The position numbers were made by a program, and so were the translations under genes. Positions 15,763 to 24,888 of a stretch of DNA of 40,502 bases are shown in pieces. Location: the NCBI GenBank assembly GCA_027047855.1, contig JALTTZ010000145.1, positions 1-40,502 on the forward strand, written 5' to 3'. Under the pieces are notes generated by a model. It was not told the DNA's origin. It did no database searches and saw only the letters and a list, made by a program, of their open reading frames with translations. Each line of letters begins with the position of its first letter. The stretch's first letter is position 1. Origin of the DNA: Nitrososphaeria archaeon. Its GTDB lineage: Archaea > Thermoproteota > Nitrososphaeria > Geothermarchaeales > JDFR-13.

Positions 15763-15774
15763 ATTTTCTTTTTA
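15763..15774 (+). terminator. T-rich stretch after livK of system 1
   Basis: TTTTCTTTTTAT begins about 24 bases after the binding-protein stop. It could end part of the transcripts there. The gene at 15877 also has a possible TATA element of its own (near 15848-15855), so receptor and ATPases may be separately expressed. Confidence 0.35.
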
Positions 15775-15876
15775 TAAATCCTTATTAATAATGTCTATTC
15801 TATATCATATTTAATTAAACCCTATTTTGCCGTGTGTTCGCTGGAGTATTTATTAATTTGGTCTCTGGTGTAGAAT

Positions 15877-16644
15877 ATGAGTGAGGACCATGTGGAATAT
15901 ATCTTGGTAACCCAGAATCTGACAAAAGCCTTTGGTGGACTTGTGGCTGTTAACAATGTTAATATCAAAGTCGCCAAGAATAAGATGACTATGCTGATGG
16001 GGCCAAACGGAGCAGGAAAGACTACGTTTGTTAATGTTTGTACTGGTGTCCTTAAGCCTACTAGTGGAAAGGTTTTCTTTAATGGTATGGATATAACTGG
16101 CTGGGAGCCGCATCAAGTTTATAAAGCTGGTTTTGTAAGAACGTTTCAAGTTCCAGAGCCTTTCCTTGGTCTAACAGTCTTGGATAATGTTTTGGTGGCT
16201 TTGGGAGGGTCGGGAGAGAATCCCATCAAGGCTCCAATTAAGGGTTTGTGGATTGATGAGGAGAGGAGAAATATAGAACGTGCTTTCAAGATACTTGAAG
16301 CTGTCGGATTAGGTGACTATTGGGATAGATTGGCTGCGGCTCTCGGCGCAGGTCAATTGAAGATGTTGGAAGTCGCTAGAGCCCTAGCCACTGGTGCTAA
16401 GCTCATCGCTTTGGACGAGCCTATAGGAGGAACTGATCCTGCATATGCCGACGAGATTCTTTCATATATCAAAAGTCTATTAAATAAATGGGATGTTTCA
16501 TTCTTGTTGATCGAGCATAGGATAGACATAGCCCTCCCATATGCGGATTACGTGTATGTGATGGATAGGGGTAGGGTCATTGCTGAAGGAGATCCCGATG
16601 AGGTAGCTAATAATCCAAAGGTTATAGAGATTTATATCGGGTGA
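15877..16644 (+). CDS. livG: LIV-type ABC transporter ATPase LivG (system 1)
   Basis: ATPase of system 1. Walker [10 protein letters not shown] is at about residues 46-54, and the LivG-type insertion segment AGFVRTFQVPEPF with the Q-loop is at about 85-97. Walker B LIALDEPIGGTDP is near 180-192, and the switch histidine is in LLIEHRID. The ABC signature reads LGAGQ instead of LSGGQ. The 255-residue length is standard. The ATG follows GGTGTAGAAT. LivF starts seven bases after its stop, so the ATPases are one operon with the M24 peptidase. Confidence 0.93.
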   Translation: MSEDHVEYILVTQNLTKAFGGLVAVNNVNIKVAKNKMTMLMGPNGAGKTTFVNVCTGVLKPTSGKVFFNGMDITGWEPHQVYKAGFVRTFQVPEPFLGLTVLDNVLVALGGSGENPIKAPIKGLWIDEERRNIERAFKILEAVGLGDYWDRLAAALGAGQLKMLEVARALATGAKLIALDEPIGGTDPAYADEILSYIKSLLNKWDVSFLLIEHRIDIALPYADYVYVMDRGRVIAEGDPDEVANNPKVIEIYIG

Positions 16645-16651
16645 TGATATA

Positions 16652-17368
16652 ATGGCGATGCTTGAGGTTAAGAATTTAAATGCTGGATATGGAAAATTAA
16701 AAGTCTTATTCGATGTTAATTTCAGGGCTAAAGAACATGAGATAACGGTTCTGGTAGGTCCTAATGGAGCGGGTAAAACTACTTTGCTTAATAGTATAGC
16801 AGGCTTGGCCACAATATTCGATGGCCAGATAACCTTTAATGGTAAGGATATTACAGGGATGCCTCCACACAAAATTGCTAAGGAAGGTATATCATATTTA
16901 CTCCAAATGGGTAATATCGTTTCTGGTTTAACTGTGAGGGAGAATCTAGTTATCGCTGGCTATTTGCTTCCAAAAGATGAAGTGGATGATAGAATCGAGG
17001 AGATATTGAATATATTCCCGAGGCTCAAAGAGTTTATGCATAGGAAGGCGGGGACTTTAAGCGGTGGAGAGAGACGCATGCTTGCCATTGGAATGGCTTT
17101 GATGAGGAGGCCCAAGATTCTACTTTTGGATGAGATGACTACCGATCTGGCTCCCATACTTGTGAAGATGGTGTTGGAGAAAGTTGTAGAGCTTAGGGAT
17201 CAATATAAACAAACAATAGTGCTGGTTGAGCAAAACGCGAAGAGGGCCTTGGAGATTGGAGATTATGCGTATCTCTTGGTTAGTGGAACGATGAGGTACG
17301 AAGGTTCTCCGGAGGAGTTACTGCACCATCCACAGTTCAGTAAATTATATTTAGGTATCAAAGAGTAA
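16652..17368 (+). CDS. livF: LIV-type ABC transporter ATPase LivF (system 1)
   Basis: Second ATPase of system 1, 238 residues. Walker [10 protein letters not shown] is at about residues 36-44, the signature LSGGERRML near 136, the switch histidine position is occupied as in other LivF proteins by the VLVEQN segment, and a short C-terminal helix follows. Walker B reads LLLDEMTTDLAP, with Met where nearly all relatives have Pro after the catalytic glutamate and TTD in place of SxG. The catalytic glutamate itself is intact. GGGTGAT lies four bases before the ATG. Its stop overlaps the next ATG by one base (TAATG). Confidence 0.93.
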   Translation: MAMLEVKNLNAGYGKLKVLFDVNFRAKEHEITVLVGPNGAGKTTLLNSIAGLATIFDGQITFNGKDITGMPPHKIAKEGISYLLQMGNIVSGLTVRENLVIAGYLLPKDEVDDRIEEILNIFPRLKEFMHRKAGTLSGGERRMLAIGMALMRRPKILLLDEMTTDLAPILVKMVLEKVVELRDQYKQTIVLVEQNAKRALEIGDYAYLLVSGTMRYEGSPEELLHHPQFSKLYLGIKE

Positions 17369-18471
17369 TGCTTGCTAGGGTATACAAAAATAGAATAAGT
17401 GAATTAATTCGACTTGCAAGCAGCAAATTTGATTACATAGTAGTATGGGATGATATCAATATTCGGTATATTACATCTCTCTCTGTCAATGCTCTAGAGA
17501 GGCTCTTTTTACTCGTTATTGATACCAATAAAAAGGAGGCATATATTCTATCTCCCTCCTTAGAAAAGGAAAGAATATACCCTATAGCTGAAGAATTGGG
17601 TATCCACGTGCTTACATATCGTGATGATGAAGATCCTTATAAAATTCTAGCTGGAATAATGAAAGGTGGAACTACTGTCGCGGTTGAGTCAAAGATACCA
17701 TATGGTATAGTGAATAAATTCATAAAGTTACTTAAAATTAAGGAGGTTGGCTTTGTAGATAAATATTTAGTTGGTATGCGGATGGTTAAAGATAGTTATG
17801 AATTAAATGTTTTACAGAGGGCGTCTGAAGTTAACCAGGAGGTTATTAGATTCATAATTGAGAATCTGAGACCAGGTAAATCGGAAAAATCGGTTTCTTT
17901 GGATGCATGTGCCTACGCTTATGAAATAGGCGCCGAGTCTTGTCTCCATCCAATTATCCAGTCTGGTGTAAATACTTCATTACCACACCAAGCTTCAACA
18001 GACAAGATTATAGGTAAGGATGATATCGTTCTAGTAGATTTCACGATAGTATATGATGGATATGTATCCGATATAACGCGTACTGTGGCATTAGGTGAGA
18101 GTGATAGGTATCTAGGTGTCTTTAATGTTGTCAAAGAGGCCCAAGCTAGAGCCCTTGCAAAAGTAGCACCAGGGACTTATGCACGTGAAGTAGACTCTGC
18201 GGCAAGGGAGTTTATTGAGGAGGCTGGTTTCGGTGAATATTTTATTCACAGAACTGGACATGGCATCGGATTAGAGGTTCATGAGGAGCCGTATATTCAT
18301 GGAGGTTCGAATACTACGCTTAGGCCAGGTATGGCATTTACCATAGAACCTGGTATTTATCTGCCTAACTCGTTCGGTGTCAGGCTGGAAGACAATGTCG
18401 TGGTGTCCAAAACAGGCTATATAAATCTAGTCAGATTAGCAAGGTCCCTATATATAGAGGACTATAAATGA
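17368..18471 (+). CDS. M24-family metallopeptidase (Xaa-Pro dipeptidase/aminopeptidase type)
   Basis: Cytoplasmic di-metal peptidase that removes residues before proline, or a relative such as a creatinase-type amidinohydrolase. The five metal ligands are in place: D224, D235, H298 (in HRTGHGIGLEVHE), E327 (TIEPGIY) and E341 (VRLEDNV). The N-terminal 130 residues form the creatinase-like domain. At 367 residues it has the length of archaeal prolidases. The start ATG overlaps the livF stop by one base, so it is co-translated with the importer. This suggests the importer brings in short peptides or amino acid derivatives, or simply that peptide breakdown and uptake are co-expressed. Confidence 0.92.
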   Translation: MLARVYKNRISELIRLASSKFDYIVVWDDINIRYITSLSVNALERLFLLVIDTNKKEAYILSPSLEKERIYPIAEELGIHVLTYRDDEDPYKILAGIMKGGTTVAVESKIPYGIVNKFIKLLKIKEVGFVDKYLVGMRMVKDSYELNVLQRASEVNQEVIRFIIENLRPGKSEKSVSLDACAYAYEIGAESCLHPIIQSGVNTSLPHQASTDKIIGKDDIVLVDFTIVYDGYVSDITRTVALGESDRYLGVFNVVKEAQARALAKVAPGTYAREVDSAAREFIEEAGFGEYFIHRTGHGIGLEVHEEPYIHGGSNTTLRPGMAFTIEPGIYLPNSFGVRLEDNVVVSKTGYINLVRLARSLYIEDYK

Positions 18472-18479
18472 TGGATTTC

Positions 18480-19526
18480 TCAAGTCACTCTTATTTTCGG
18501 TATCGTACCAAATCTAGCTATATATACTTCATCTTCTGAAGTAGGTATCAGCCTCATCCCCAAGCTCTTCTTCCTTGCTACTGATATCGAGTATAGGTCT
18601 TTTGCTATAACTTTAATTAAATCTGTGGTGTCTGGGATTACGACCATATCTAGGCCCGCCACACAGACGTTGGTCAACCCGATTAAATCAATCAACTTTA
18701 GTTGACCATCTTTTGCTAACTCCATTAGTCTATTGTCCTCTCCTACTGGCAGCATTACTTCATTAAATCCTATGGTCTTTATCCCCACTCCCCTTATCAA
18801 TTGCATTATAATATTATTTAATTTGCTTATGGCGTGGTACGAGCCGGGCTGGCCCACTTTCACATTTAGCCTATCCTCAATCAATTTCGCAACACTTTCA
18901 TCCATCCACGGTGAGAGGCTTAAGTCGATACCTAAATATAATGAACCATATACTGATAATTTCATCTCCAAATCGTCGAGATAACTCACAAGTTTCTTCT
19001 TATCTCCATTGAGATATATGTCCATCAAGTCGATATATCTTAAGGCTAGGGCGAATCCAAATATGTTGTTTTTGTTTGTGGTTGCTGGAAAATAAGGTGT
19101 CTCTATTGCTTGTCCGAATGTAAATGCTATTCTGGTGTAGATATCTGGGTCTTCAAAAGAATATATTAAATCTAGATCATCGTGATACTCCTCCACATAT
19201 AGAAAATTGGCAAATAGGTTTTTGTAATCTTTTAATATATCTAGGAATTCTTTTAGTCTCTTATCTCCTAGATACATAGTGAGACCGTGGATTAATGGTG
19301 TATTTAAATTTATGTTCTCAGCAATATACTCAATGATGGTTCTCCACTTTTTGAATGGGTAGTTGCTGGGAATAGGTGGTAAGACCAGTCTTACCGTCCA
19401 TGGTTTATACGGGAAGTCGCTAGTTATGTTATCTACCCACGTAAGATATTCGTTTAAAGATTTCTCTAGGTTAGGTGCATTATTATCTAGAGGAATGAAA
19501 AATGTTAATGCCCTAATTATGGCCAT
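18480..19526 (-). CDS. DUF711 (UPF0210) family protein
   Basis: A 348-residue soluble protein matching the DUF711 family, whose function is not established. Recognisable parts are IRALTFFIPL at the start, ETPYFPATTNKNN near residue 140, LGIDLSLSPWMDES near 195, and GFNEVMLPVGEDN, then VCVAGLDMVVIPDTT and a RLIPTSED-like close. The family sometimes sits near amino-acid metabolism genes. GGAGATGA lies six bases before the ATG at 19526. It is on the strand opposite the M24 peptidase, tail to tail with 8 bases between, and divergent from the M32 carboxypeptidase. Confidence 0.82.
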   Translation of the reverse strand: MAIIRALTFFIPLDNNAPNLEKSLNEYLTWVDNITSDFPYKPWTVRLVLPPIPSNYPFKKWRTIIEYIAENINLNTPLIHGLTMYLGDKRLKEFLDILKDYKNLFANFLYVEEYHDDLDLIYSFEDPDIYTRIAFTFGQAIETPYFPATTNKNNIFGFALALRYIDLMDIYLNGDKKKLVSYLDDLEMKLSVYGSLYLGIDLSLSPWMDESVAKLIEDRLNVKVGQPGSYHAISKLNNIIMQLIRGVGIKTIGFNEVMLPVGEDNRLMELAKDGQLKLIDLIGLTNVCVAGLDMVVIPDTTDLIKVIAKDLYSISVARKKSLGMRLIPTSEDEVYIARFGTIPKIRVT

Positions 19527-19623
19527 CTTAATTCATCTCCAAGTGTATATCTATCTATTTATATCGTATAATAAGCATTAAACTATATAATTGCAAACAT
19601 GTCCCGGTTTTGGGTGTGTTTAT

Positions 19624-21117
19624 ATGGTTTTCGAGAATCCTAAAATTAAGGAACTTCTTGGGAAGACGAGGGTTCTTTGGGCATTGGGTCATGCCCAATC
19701 GGTTCTTGCATGGGATTCAGAAACGTATATGCCTAGGCAGGGAGTAGTAGATCGGAGCATGGCGTTAGCTGAGCTAGCGGCTCTCCAACAGAGGTTATTG
19801 TTGCGAGAGGAGGTTGTAAAGCTTGTTGAGGAATTAGTTGATGAGGAGGATCTTAATGACTATGAAAAGGGGGTTGTCAGGGTATTAAATAGGAGAATCC
19901 GGATTATGAAGGCTCTCCCCCCTAAGCTAGTAATGGAGATGGCCAAAACTACTGAAGAGGCTAGGCCTTATTGGAAGGAGGCCAGAGATAAAAACAAGTT
20001 TGAGCTATTCCAGCCCTATCTAGACAAAATAATTGATTTGAGTAGACAAGCAGCTGAATATATAGGGTATGAGGAGCATCCATATGATGCTGCACTTGAC
20101 TATTATGAGGAGGGACTACGCAAAAGACGTGTGGAAGAGATGTTTAAATATCTGGAGCCTAGAATCAGAAGAATACTTGAGAAAGTGCTCTCTGAGGGCA
20201 GGTATCCTCAAACCCATGAATTGGAGACAGTTGAATATAGAAAAACTGACATGGAGCGTGTAAATATAACTATTTTGCAGAATCTTGGTTATCCATTCGA
20301 TAGAGGGAGGTTGGATGTTTCAGCCCATCCCTTCACCATAGGCATCGGGCTCGACGACGTAAGAATTACTACAAGGTATGAAGGAAAAGACTTCAAAAGA
20401 ACTTTATATAGCACAATACATGAGTTTGGACATGCACTTTATGATCTACAAATTGATAAGGCTCTGAGGGCGACTCCAATTGCAAATGGGGCTTCCTTAG
20501 GAATCCATGAAAGCCAGTCGAGGTTCTGGGAAAACATAGTTGGCAGATCGAGGGCATTTGTAGAGGCTCTATATCCAATCCTTAAGGATAATTTAGACTT
20601 TATATCTGGATACTCTGTAGAGGATTTGTATTACTATTTTAATACGGTGAAGCCGAGTCTAATCAGGGTTGAGGCTGATGAGGTTACTTACAATCTACAT
20701 ATCTTACTTAGGTTTAAGCTTGAGGTTAAGATGATCGAGGGTGAGTATAAAGCCACCGATGTTGCCGAAATATGGAATGAGGAGATGGAGCGTCTCTTGG
20801 GGATTAGGCCCAAGACATATAGTGAAGGCGTTCTCCAAGATATTCACTGGAGCATGGGGTCGATAGGATACTTCCCAACATATACCATAGGGAATCTGGT
20901 CTCGGCACAGATTTACCATTATATAACCAAGGAATTGGAGGACTTCCATGGAAGCATCAGTTCAATGAATTTCGATGTTATAAGGGAGTATTTAAGGGAG
21001 AAGATACATAAATGGGGCGCGACATATCCCCCAGCGGAGTTACTAAGAAGGAGTTTCGGCGAACCAATGAATCCTAAGTATTTTATTGAATACCTTGAAG
21101 CTAAATATCTCGCATAA
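19624..21117 (+). CDS. M32-family metallocarboxypeptidase (Taq carboxypeptidase type)
   Basis: Zinc carboxypeptidase that trims residues from the C terminus of peptides in the cytoplasm. From the ATG at 19624 (497 residues, normal for the family) the HEFGH motif is at 266-270 and the third zinc ligand E296 is in the hallmark HESQSRFWEN. Other M32 marks are DVSAHPFTIGIGLDDVRITTRY-like residues at about 231-252 and the closing GATYPPAELLRR. The frame is open from a TTG at 19591 but GGGTG eight bases before the ATG at 19624 decides the start. Its last 17 bases overlap the end of the glycosyltransferase on the other strand. Confidence 0.94.
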   Translation: MVFENPKIKELLGKTRVLWALGHAQSVLAWDSETYMPRQGVVDRSMALAELAALQQRLLLREEVVKLVEELVDEEDLNDYEKGVVRVLNRRIRIMKALPPKLVMEMAKTTEEARPYWKEARDKNKFELFQPYLDKIIDLSRQAAEYIGYEEHPYDAALDYYEEGLRKRRVEEMFKYLEPRIRRILEKVLSEGRYPQTHELETVEYRKTDMERVNITILQNLGYPFDRGRLDVSAHPFTIGIGLDDVRITTRYEGKDFKRTLYSTIHEFGHALYDLQIDKALRATPIANGASLGIHESQSRFWENIVGRSRAFVEALYPILKDNLDFISGYSVEDLYYYFNTVKPSLIRVEADEVTYNLHILLRFKLEVKMIEGEYKATDVAEIWNEEMERLLGIRPKTYSEGVLQDIHWSMGSIGYFPTYTIGNLVSAQIYHYITKELEDFHGSISSMNFDVIREYLREKIHKWGATYPPAELLRRSFGEPMNPKYFIEYLEAKYLA

Positions 21118-22216
21118 TATCTTCGATTGGGATTTCCCTCCCCCTCCATTTTATCTTAATATCCCTTTTTTCTAATCTCTTAAGTGCGATATACCCAGCC
21201 ACAGAAGTTATAGTATACGATATGGGGTAGAGTATTATCGTATATGGCTTTCCTTTTAAGTATCCTTTGGCTATGATAAGTCCAGGCGGGGTGTATAGGG
21301 ATATCAAGTATAGGATAGAGAGGAGATTATTCGGGGTGAGGATTGATAATATGGTTAGCGTTGTCGCCAGAAGTCCGAGACTCGCTATAGCTAAATATAT
21401 GGATGGATTTATTCGAACTACGAATGAGACACGGGTCATAAAATCAATTAACTCTCTAAAGTTATAATCGACGTCAGTATAATGTCCCTCTAGAGAATAA
21501 AAGGCGATTCTTAATCCTGTGTCGTGAGCTTTTCTGGCCAAAGCAACATCCTCTACTATAACATTATACACACTTTTATGACCTCCAACGGCTTCATAGG
21601 CCTCCTTTCTCCACGCCATTATAGCGCCTGCAAGCCATAGCCTACTTTTTTTAACCATCTTCCAAGGGGTGTAAAATAGCCATGACATTATGAGAAAGGC
21701 ATACTCAAATATTGCCGATATAGTCTTGGCCGCTCTTATTCTAGGTACAAGGGACACCACATCATGGTTCTCAAGGGCATCACATAATGTGTCTATGGTT
21801 TCCTCCTTTACATATGTGTCTGAGTCGATGAAGATGAGTTTTCTTTTAGTGGCAAATAGATAGCCACTCCAGCATGCGTAGGTTTTGCCAAGCCAGTTAG
21901 GAGGTTTAGATACACGTATAACTTTGCATCGACACTTATCGCATTCCTTCAATGCAGTTAAGTATGTATCGTCCGTGGATTCATCATCAACTATAATTAA
22001 CTCGTGTCTCGACTTGCATAGGCTATTTATAAGCCGCTTTATCCCATATGGGTTGTTTCTTACTGGTATGATTATGCTAGATGAAGAGTTTCCTTTGGAT
22101 ATCTTGCCTTCTATTTTTCTTATGCCGAGTAAACGGTAGGTTATGTAGAAATTTAAGAGAATAAATAGTGTTTGTAGATATGCTACAAGGGGAGTGTGGA
22201 GTATTGGGCCAGCCAT
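21101..22216 (-). CDS. Membrane-associated GT2 glycosyltransferase (CrtQ/HpnB-like)
   Basis: A family 2 glycosyltransferase with an N-terminal membrane helix (about residues 7-24), a GT-A domain, and two or three C-terminal helices. Motifs are SIIIPVRN, IIVDDESTDDT, NWLGKTYACWSGY, FIDSDTYV (DxD) and VIVEDVALARKA. The NWLGK and FxDADT pattern resembles glycosyltransferases acting on carotenoid or hopanoid lipids, so a lipid acceptor is possible but unproven. The frame is open to 22351, but GGTGAC just before the ATG at 22216 makes that the likely start; this also avoids overlap with the divergent FAD oxidase. The C terminus overlaps the M32 gene by 17 bases. Confidence 0.85.
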   Translation of the reverse strand: MAGPILHTPLVAYLQTLFILLNFYITYRLLGIRKIEGKISKGNSSSSIIIPVRNNPYGIKRLINSLCKSRHELIIVDDESTDDTYLTALKECDKCRCKVIRVSKPPNWLGKTYACWSGYLFATKRKLIFIDSDTYVKEETIDTLCDALENHDVVSLVPRIRAAKTISAIFEYAFLIMSWLFYTPWKMVKKSRLWLAGAIMAWRKEAYEAVGGHKSVYNVIVEDVALARKAHDTGLRIAFYSLEGHYTDVDYNFRELIDFMTRVSFVVRINPSIYLAIASLGLLATTLTILSILTPNNLLSILYLISLYTPPGLIIAKGYLKGKPYTIILYPISYTITSVAGYIALKRLEKRDIKIKWRGREIPIEDIMRDI

Positions 22217-22288
22217 CGTGTCACCATCGGTATTGACATTATGTCGTAATGTGATAAATAATAATTTATCGCTAAAGGATATTTTACA

Positions 22289-22297
22289 TTTATAAAG
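22289..22297 (+). promoter_or_regulatory. TATA box for the FAD-linked oxidase gene
   Basis: TTTATAAAG is centred about 25 bases before the ATG at 22318, so transcription should begin at or beside the start codon. A GAGGGATC is also present at 22305-22312, which would be outside such a transcript. Confidence 0.5.
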
Positions 22298-22317
22298 TGT
22301 TCTTGAGGGATCTAATG

Positions 22318-23910
22318 ATGAGTTTACTAAGAAGAATCGATCTAAGATCATGGAGCCATGCCGGCCTTACCATAATTAGAGATGAAGGTGTCATCTCGAG
22401 GTATATTGGGGACGAGTCTAGAATTATATGGGGGAGTGCTGATGCCGTTTATTACCCGCGAGATGAAACGCAAGTGTCCCGAGTTCTTGTGAAGGCCAAT
22501 AGAAATGGTTGGAGGGTTACTGTTTCAGGAGGTGGGACTGGGCTAACTGGATCAAGGGTTCCGTTAGGGGGTATAGTTATGTCTATGGAGTATATGATGA
22601 GTGTTTCTAAGGAGGCCCCTGGCGAGGAAACCAGGTTTTCTTATGGCGGTATGGAATATAGACTTAAATACTATTTTTCTGAGGATGATGGTCTATATCA
22701 TGTTGTAGCTCCAGTGGGTATGACAGTTGAAGCATTTATTGAATTTCTATCTAACCTCGGGTTGGTCTATCCCCCTAACCCGACCGAGAAGACGGCTTTC
22801 TTGGGTGGTAATTTGGGTACACATGCATCTGGTAAGTGGACATTTAAGTTTGGTTTGCTTAGAAATTATGTACATCGCTTAAGGATTGTGCTCCCTGACG
22901 GTGGTGCAATAGAACTTCGGCGGGGGGATTATACAGTAGATAGATATTTGGATATAGAGACTGAAAAAGGTAGGGTTTCTGTTGAAATCCCTTTATTGAA
23001 TACTCCCAAGGTCAAAAAGTCTTCTGCATGGCCCAATATATCAATTGGTATGGATCTAATTGATCTCTTTGTAGGTATGGAGGGGATTCTTGGGGTCTAT
23101 ACAGAGGTTGAGTACGCCCTTCCGAGAGCCTCGCCTTCTCTCTACTCTATATTTTCTGTTTTCAAGGATGAATCTAGCTTGGTTGAGGCTGTTCGTGAGT
23201 TGAGAAAATATGCTAAAGATTATGATGTTTGGGCTGTGGAGTATATGGATTATAGATGCATAAATTTCATTAGAGAAAAACTAAGTAGAGATTTTCCAGT
23301 TGGGGGTGATGGAGGTATATTATATATAGATGTGGGGGGAGATGAGGAAACTGTATTTGAAAACCTGTCAAATATAGGTGAATTGCTTGAGTCAAATTCT
23401 TCAGTAGAGACCTATGCAAGTGATGATCCAAGGTGGATGAGGGAGGCTATGCATATTAGACACTTAATACCCGAATCTGTTAATAATTTCATTTCTTTAC
23501 ACAAGACTCATAGGGTTGCATCTGATGCATCTTTTCCGGATCATCAACTAAAAAGGGTTCTAGATTTATATAGGGAGATAGGAGAGTCTTCGGGAATTAA
23601 TTATTTGATTTATGGTCATATAGGTGATTCTCATCTTCACTTTAACTTCTTACCAAGTAATAATGAAGAATTAGGTGAGTCGATGATGCTACTTACTTCT
23701 ATGCTGAAGAAAATAGTGTCTTGGGGTGGGTGTGTCACCGCGGAACATGGATTCGGGAAGAAAACTGTTCTTGATGAGTATGGTAATAGTTATCCATTGG
23801 CATACCTCCAATATGGGGATGAAGGTCTTGAGAAGATAAGGAGCGCCAAGGAGGCGGTTGACCCGAATCTCCTACTGAATATAGGTAATATAGTGCCACT
23901 AAGTAAATGA
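22318..23910 (+). CDS. FAD-linked 2-hydroxyacid dehydrogenase (GlcD/D-lactate dehydrogenase family)
   Basis: Flavoprotein of the PCMH/VAO superfamily, about 530 residues. The FAD-binding domain shows SGGGTGLTGSRVPLGG (about residues 70-85) and the GGNLGTHASGKWTFKFG segment (about 167-183). The C-terminal FAD-oxidase domain has YGHIGDSHLHFN and TAEHGFGKKT, with the paired histidines and glutamate that in relatives bind a metal and the 2-hydroxyacid. ATG codons at 22315 and 22318 are both possible; GAGGGATC stands just upstream. A GTG at 22297 lies inside the TATA box and is rejected. No iron-sulfur partner is adjacent, unlike the second GlcD-type gene at 36648, from which it differs considerably. 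Substrate may be D-lactate, glycolate or another hydroxyacid. Confidence 0.88.
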   Translation: MSLLRRIDLRSWSHAGLTIIRDEGVISRYIGDESRIIWGSADAVYYPRDETQVSRVLVKANRNGWRVTVSGGGTGLTGSRVPLGGIVMSMEYMMSVSKEAPGEETRFSYGGMEYRLKYYFSEDDGLYHVVAPVGMTVEAFIEFLSNLGLVYPPNPTEKTAFLGGNLGTHASGKWTFKFGLLRNYVHRLRIVLPDGGAIELRRGDYTVDRYLDIETEKGRVSVEIPLLNTPKVKKSSAWPNISIGMDLIDLFVGMEGILGVYTEVEYALPRASPSLYSIFSVFKDESSLVEAVRELRKYAKDYDVWAVEYMDYRCINFIREKLSRDFPVGGDGGILYIDVGGDEETVFENLSNIGELLESNSSVETYASDDPRWMREAMHIRHLIPESVNNFISLHKTHRVASDASFPDHQLKRVLDLYREIGESSGINYLIYGHIGDSHLHFNFLPSNNEELGESMMLLTSMLKKIVSWGGCVTAEHGFGKKTVLDEYGNSYPLAYLQYGDEGLEKIRSAKEAVDPNLLLNIGNIVPLSK

Positions 23911-24019
23911 GGATAAATAACTTTCTTGTTATTACTTGATTTATTCATGTAATATCAACAGTTAAATATATAATATTGGTTATCTTTGAAGTGAAGAGCT
24001 AATTCGAGAAGTGAGTTAT

Positions 24020-24736
24020 ATGAGTTTCACTTCCTATACTAGGGGCCTCAAAAGGCAGATAATATTCTTTCCCTACGGAGGGCTATCAGCTTTCATTCTA
24101 TTCTTCATTCTTGCTTTGCTTCTAATTATGCTTTTTTCGGGTGTGGTGGGATTCGCCCTAGCTCGGGCAGGGATTCCAAGATATGCGATACCTATCATAT
24201 TTATATTAGAGCTGCTTCTAAGCAGTGTTAATGTCCCTGTATATAAGGTTAGGAGTTATACTGAACAAGTTGAATATGAATATGTTTGGTTTATGGGGAT
24301 GGTATACCGTATCCCTAGATACGTATATGCACCTAATATAGTTACGGTGGCTGTAAATGTCGGGGGTGCAGTTATCCCTACTCTTCTGAGTCTTTACCTG
24401 ATACTGGTAAATCTTTATCTATTGCCGGAGTTCCTTCTGGCGATCATGTTAGTTTCAATAGTAAGCTACTTGGTCTCCCGTCCAGTGCCTGGATTGGGAA
24501 TAGTTACCCCAGCTTTTATTCCACCAATAGCTACAGCGATTATCGCCTATCTTGTAGCTCCATTTCATCCGGCGCCAGTAGCATTTGTGTCCGGAACACT
24601 TGGTACACTTCTAGGGGCCGATATATTTAGGCTTAATGAGATATCTAACCTCAAGGCTAATTTTGTGAGTATTGGGGGTGCAGGCATATTTGATGGTGTC
24701 TTTTTGTCTGGTGTTATAGCCACGCTGCTCATATAA
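24020..24736 (+). CDS. DUF1614 family membrane protein
   Basis: A polytopic membrane protein of about 238 residues with seven or so hydrophobic segments. It carries the DUF1614 pattern: SSVNVPVYKVRS after the second helix, VNVGGAVIPTLLSLYLI in the middle, RPVPGLGIVTPAFIPP, and VSGTLGTLLGADIFRL followed by IGGAGIFDGVFLSG. The Asp and Asn residues in these conserved membrane segments suggest a transport or intramembrane function, but none is established. The ATG at 24020 has GTGAG upstream; an in-frame GTG at 24011 is the alternative. It lies 100 bases after the FAD oxidase and before LIV system 2, and may be transcribed with either. Confidence 0.85.
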   Translation: MSFTSYTRGLKRQIIFFPYGGLSAFILFFILALLLIMLFSGVVGFALARAGIPRYAIPIIFILELLLSSVNVPVYKVRSYTEQVEYEYVWFMGMVYRIPRYVYAPNIVTVAVNVGGAVIPTLLSLYLILVNLYLLPEFLLAIMLVSIVSYLVSRPVPGLGIVTPAFIPPIATAIIAYLVAPFHPAPVAFVSGTLGTLLGADIFRLNEISNLKANFVSIGGAGIFDGVFLSGVIATLLI

Positions 24737-24742
24737 TTTTTT
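24737..24742 (+). terminator. T run directly after the DUF1614 gene
   Basis: Six consecutive T follow the stop codon, a minimal archaeal-type termination signal. Confidence 0.3.
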
Positions 24743-24755
24743 CAAATAAAAACTT

Positions 24756-24771
24756 GAATATAATTATATTC
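24756..24771. repeat. 16-base perfect palindrome upstream of LIV system 2
   Basis: GAATATAATTATATTC is its own reverse complement. It lies in the 152-base AT-rich gap before the second binding-protein gene, 118 bases from the ATG. It may be an operator or a chance feature of AT-rich DNA. The rest of the gap (24737-24888) holds no gene. Confidence 0.4.
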
Positions 24772-24888
24772 GTATACACATTTTTTCCTAATATATATCC
24801 ATTTGTGTCAAAAATATATGTACATACATTAAACACTTTAATAGGATATCTTTGAATAGATTATGTAGTTTATTTTTATGGTGATTCT

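Noticed and set aside
22297-22317. GTG at 22297 as start of the FAD oxidase
   Set aside because: It is the last part of the TATA box TTTATAAAG; the ATGs at 22315/22318 follow a strong GAGGGATC.
22217-22351. The upstream 45 codons of the GT2 gene at 21101
   Set aside because: They would overlap the start of the divergent FAD oxidase and its promoter, do not look like GT2 sequence, and a GGTGAC lies right before the ATG at 22216.
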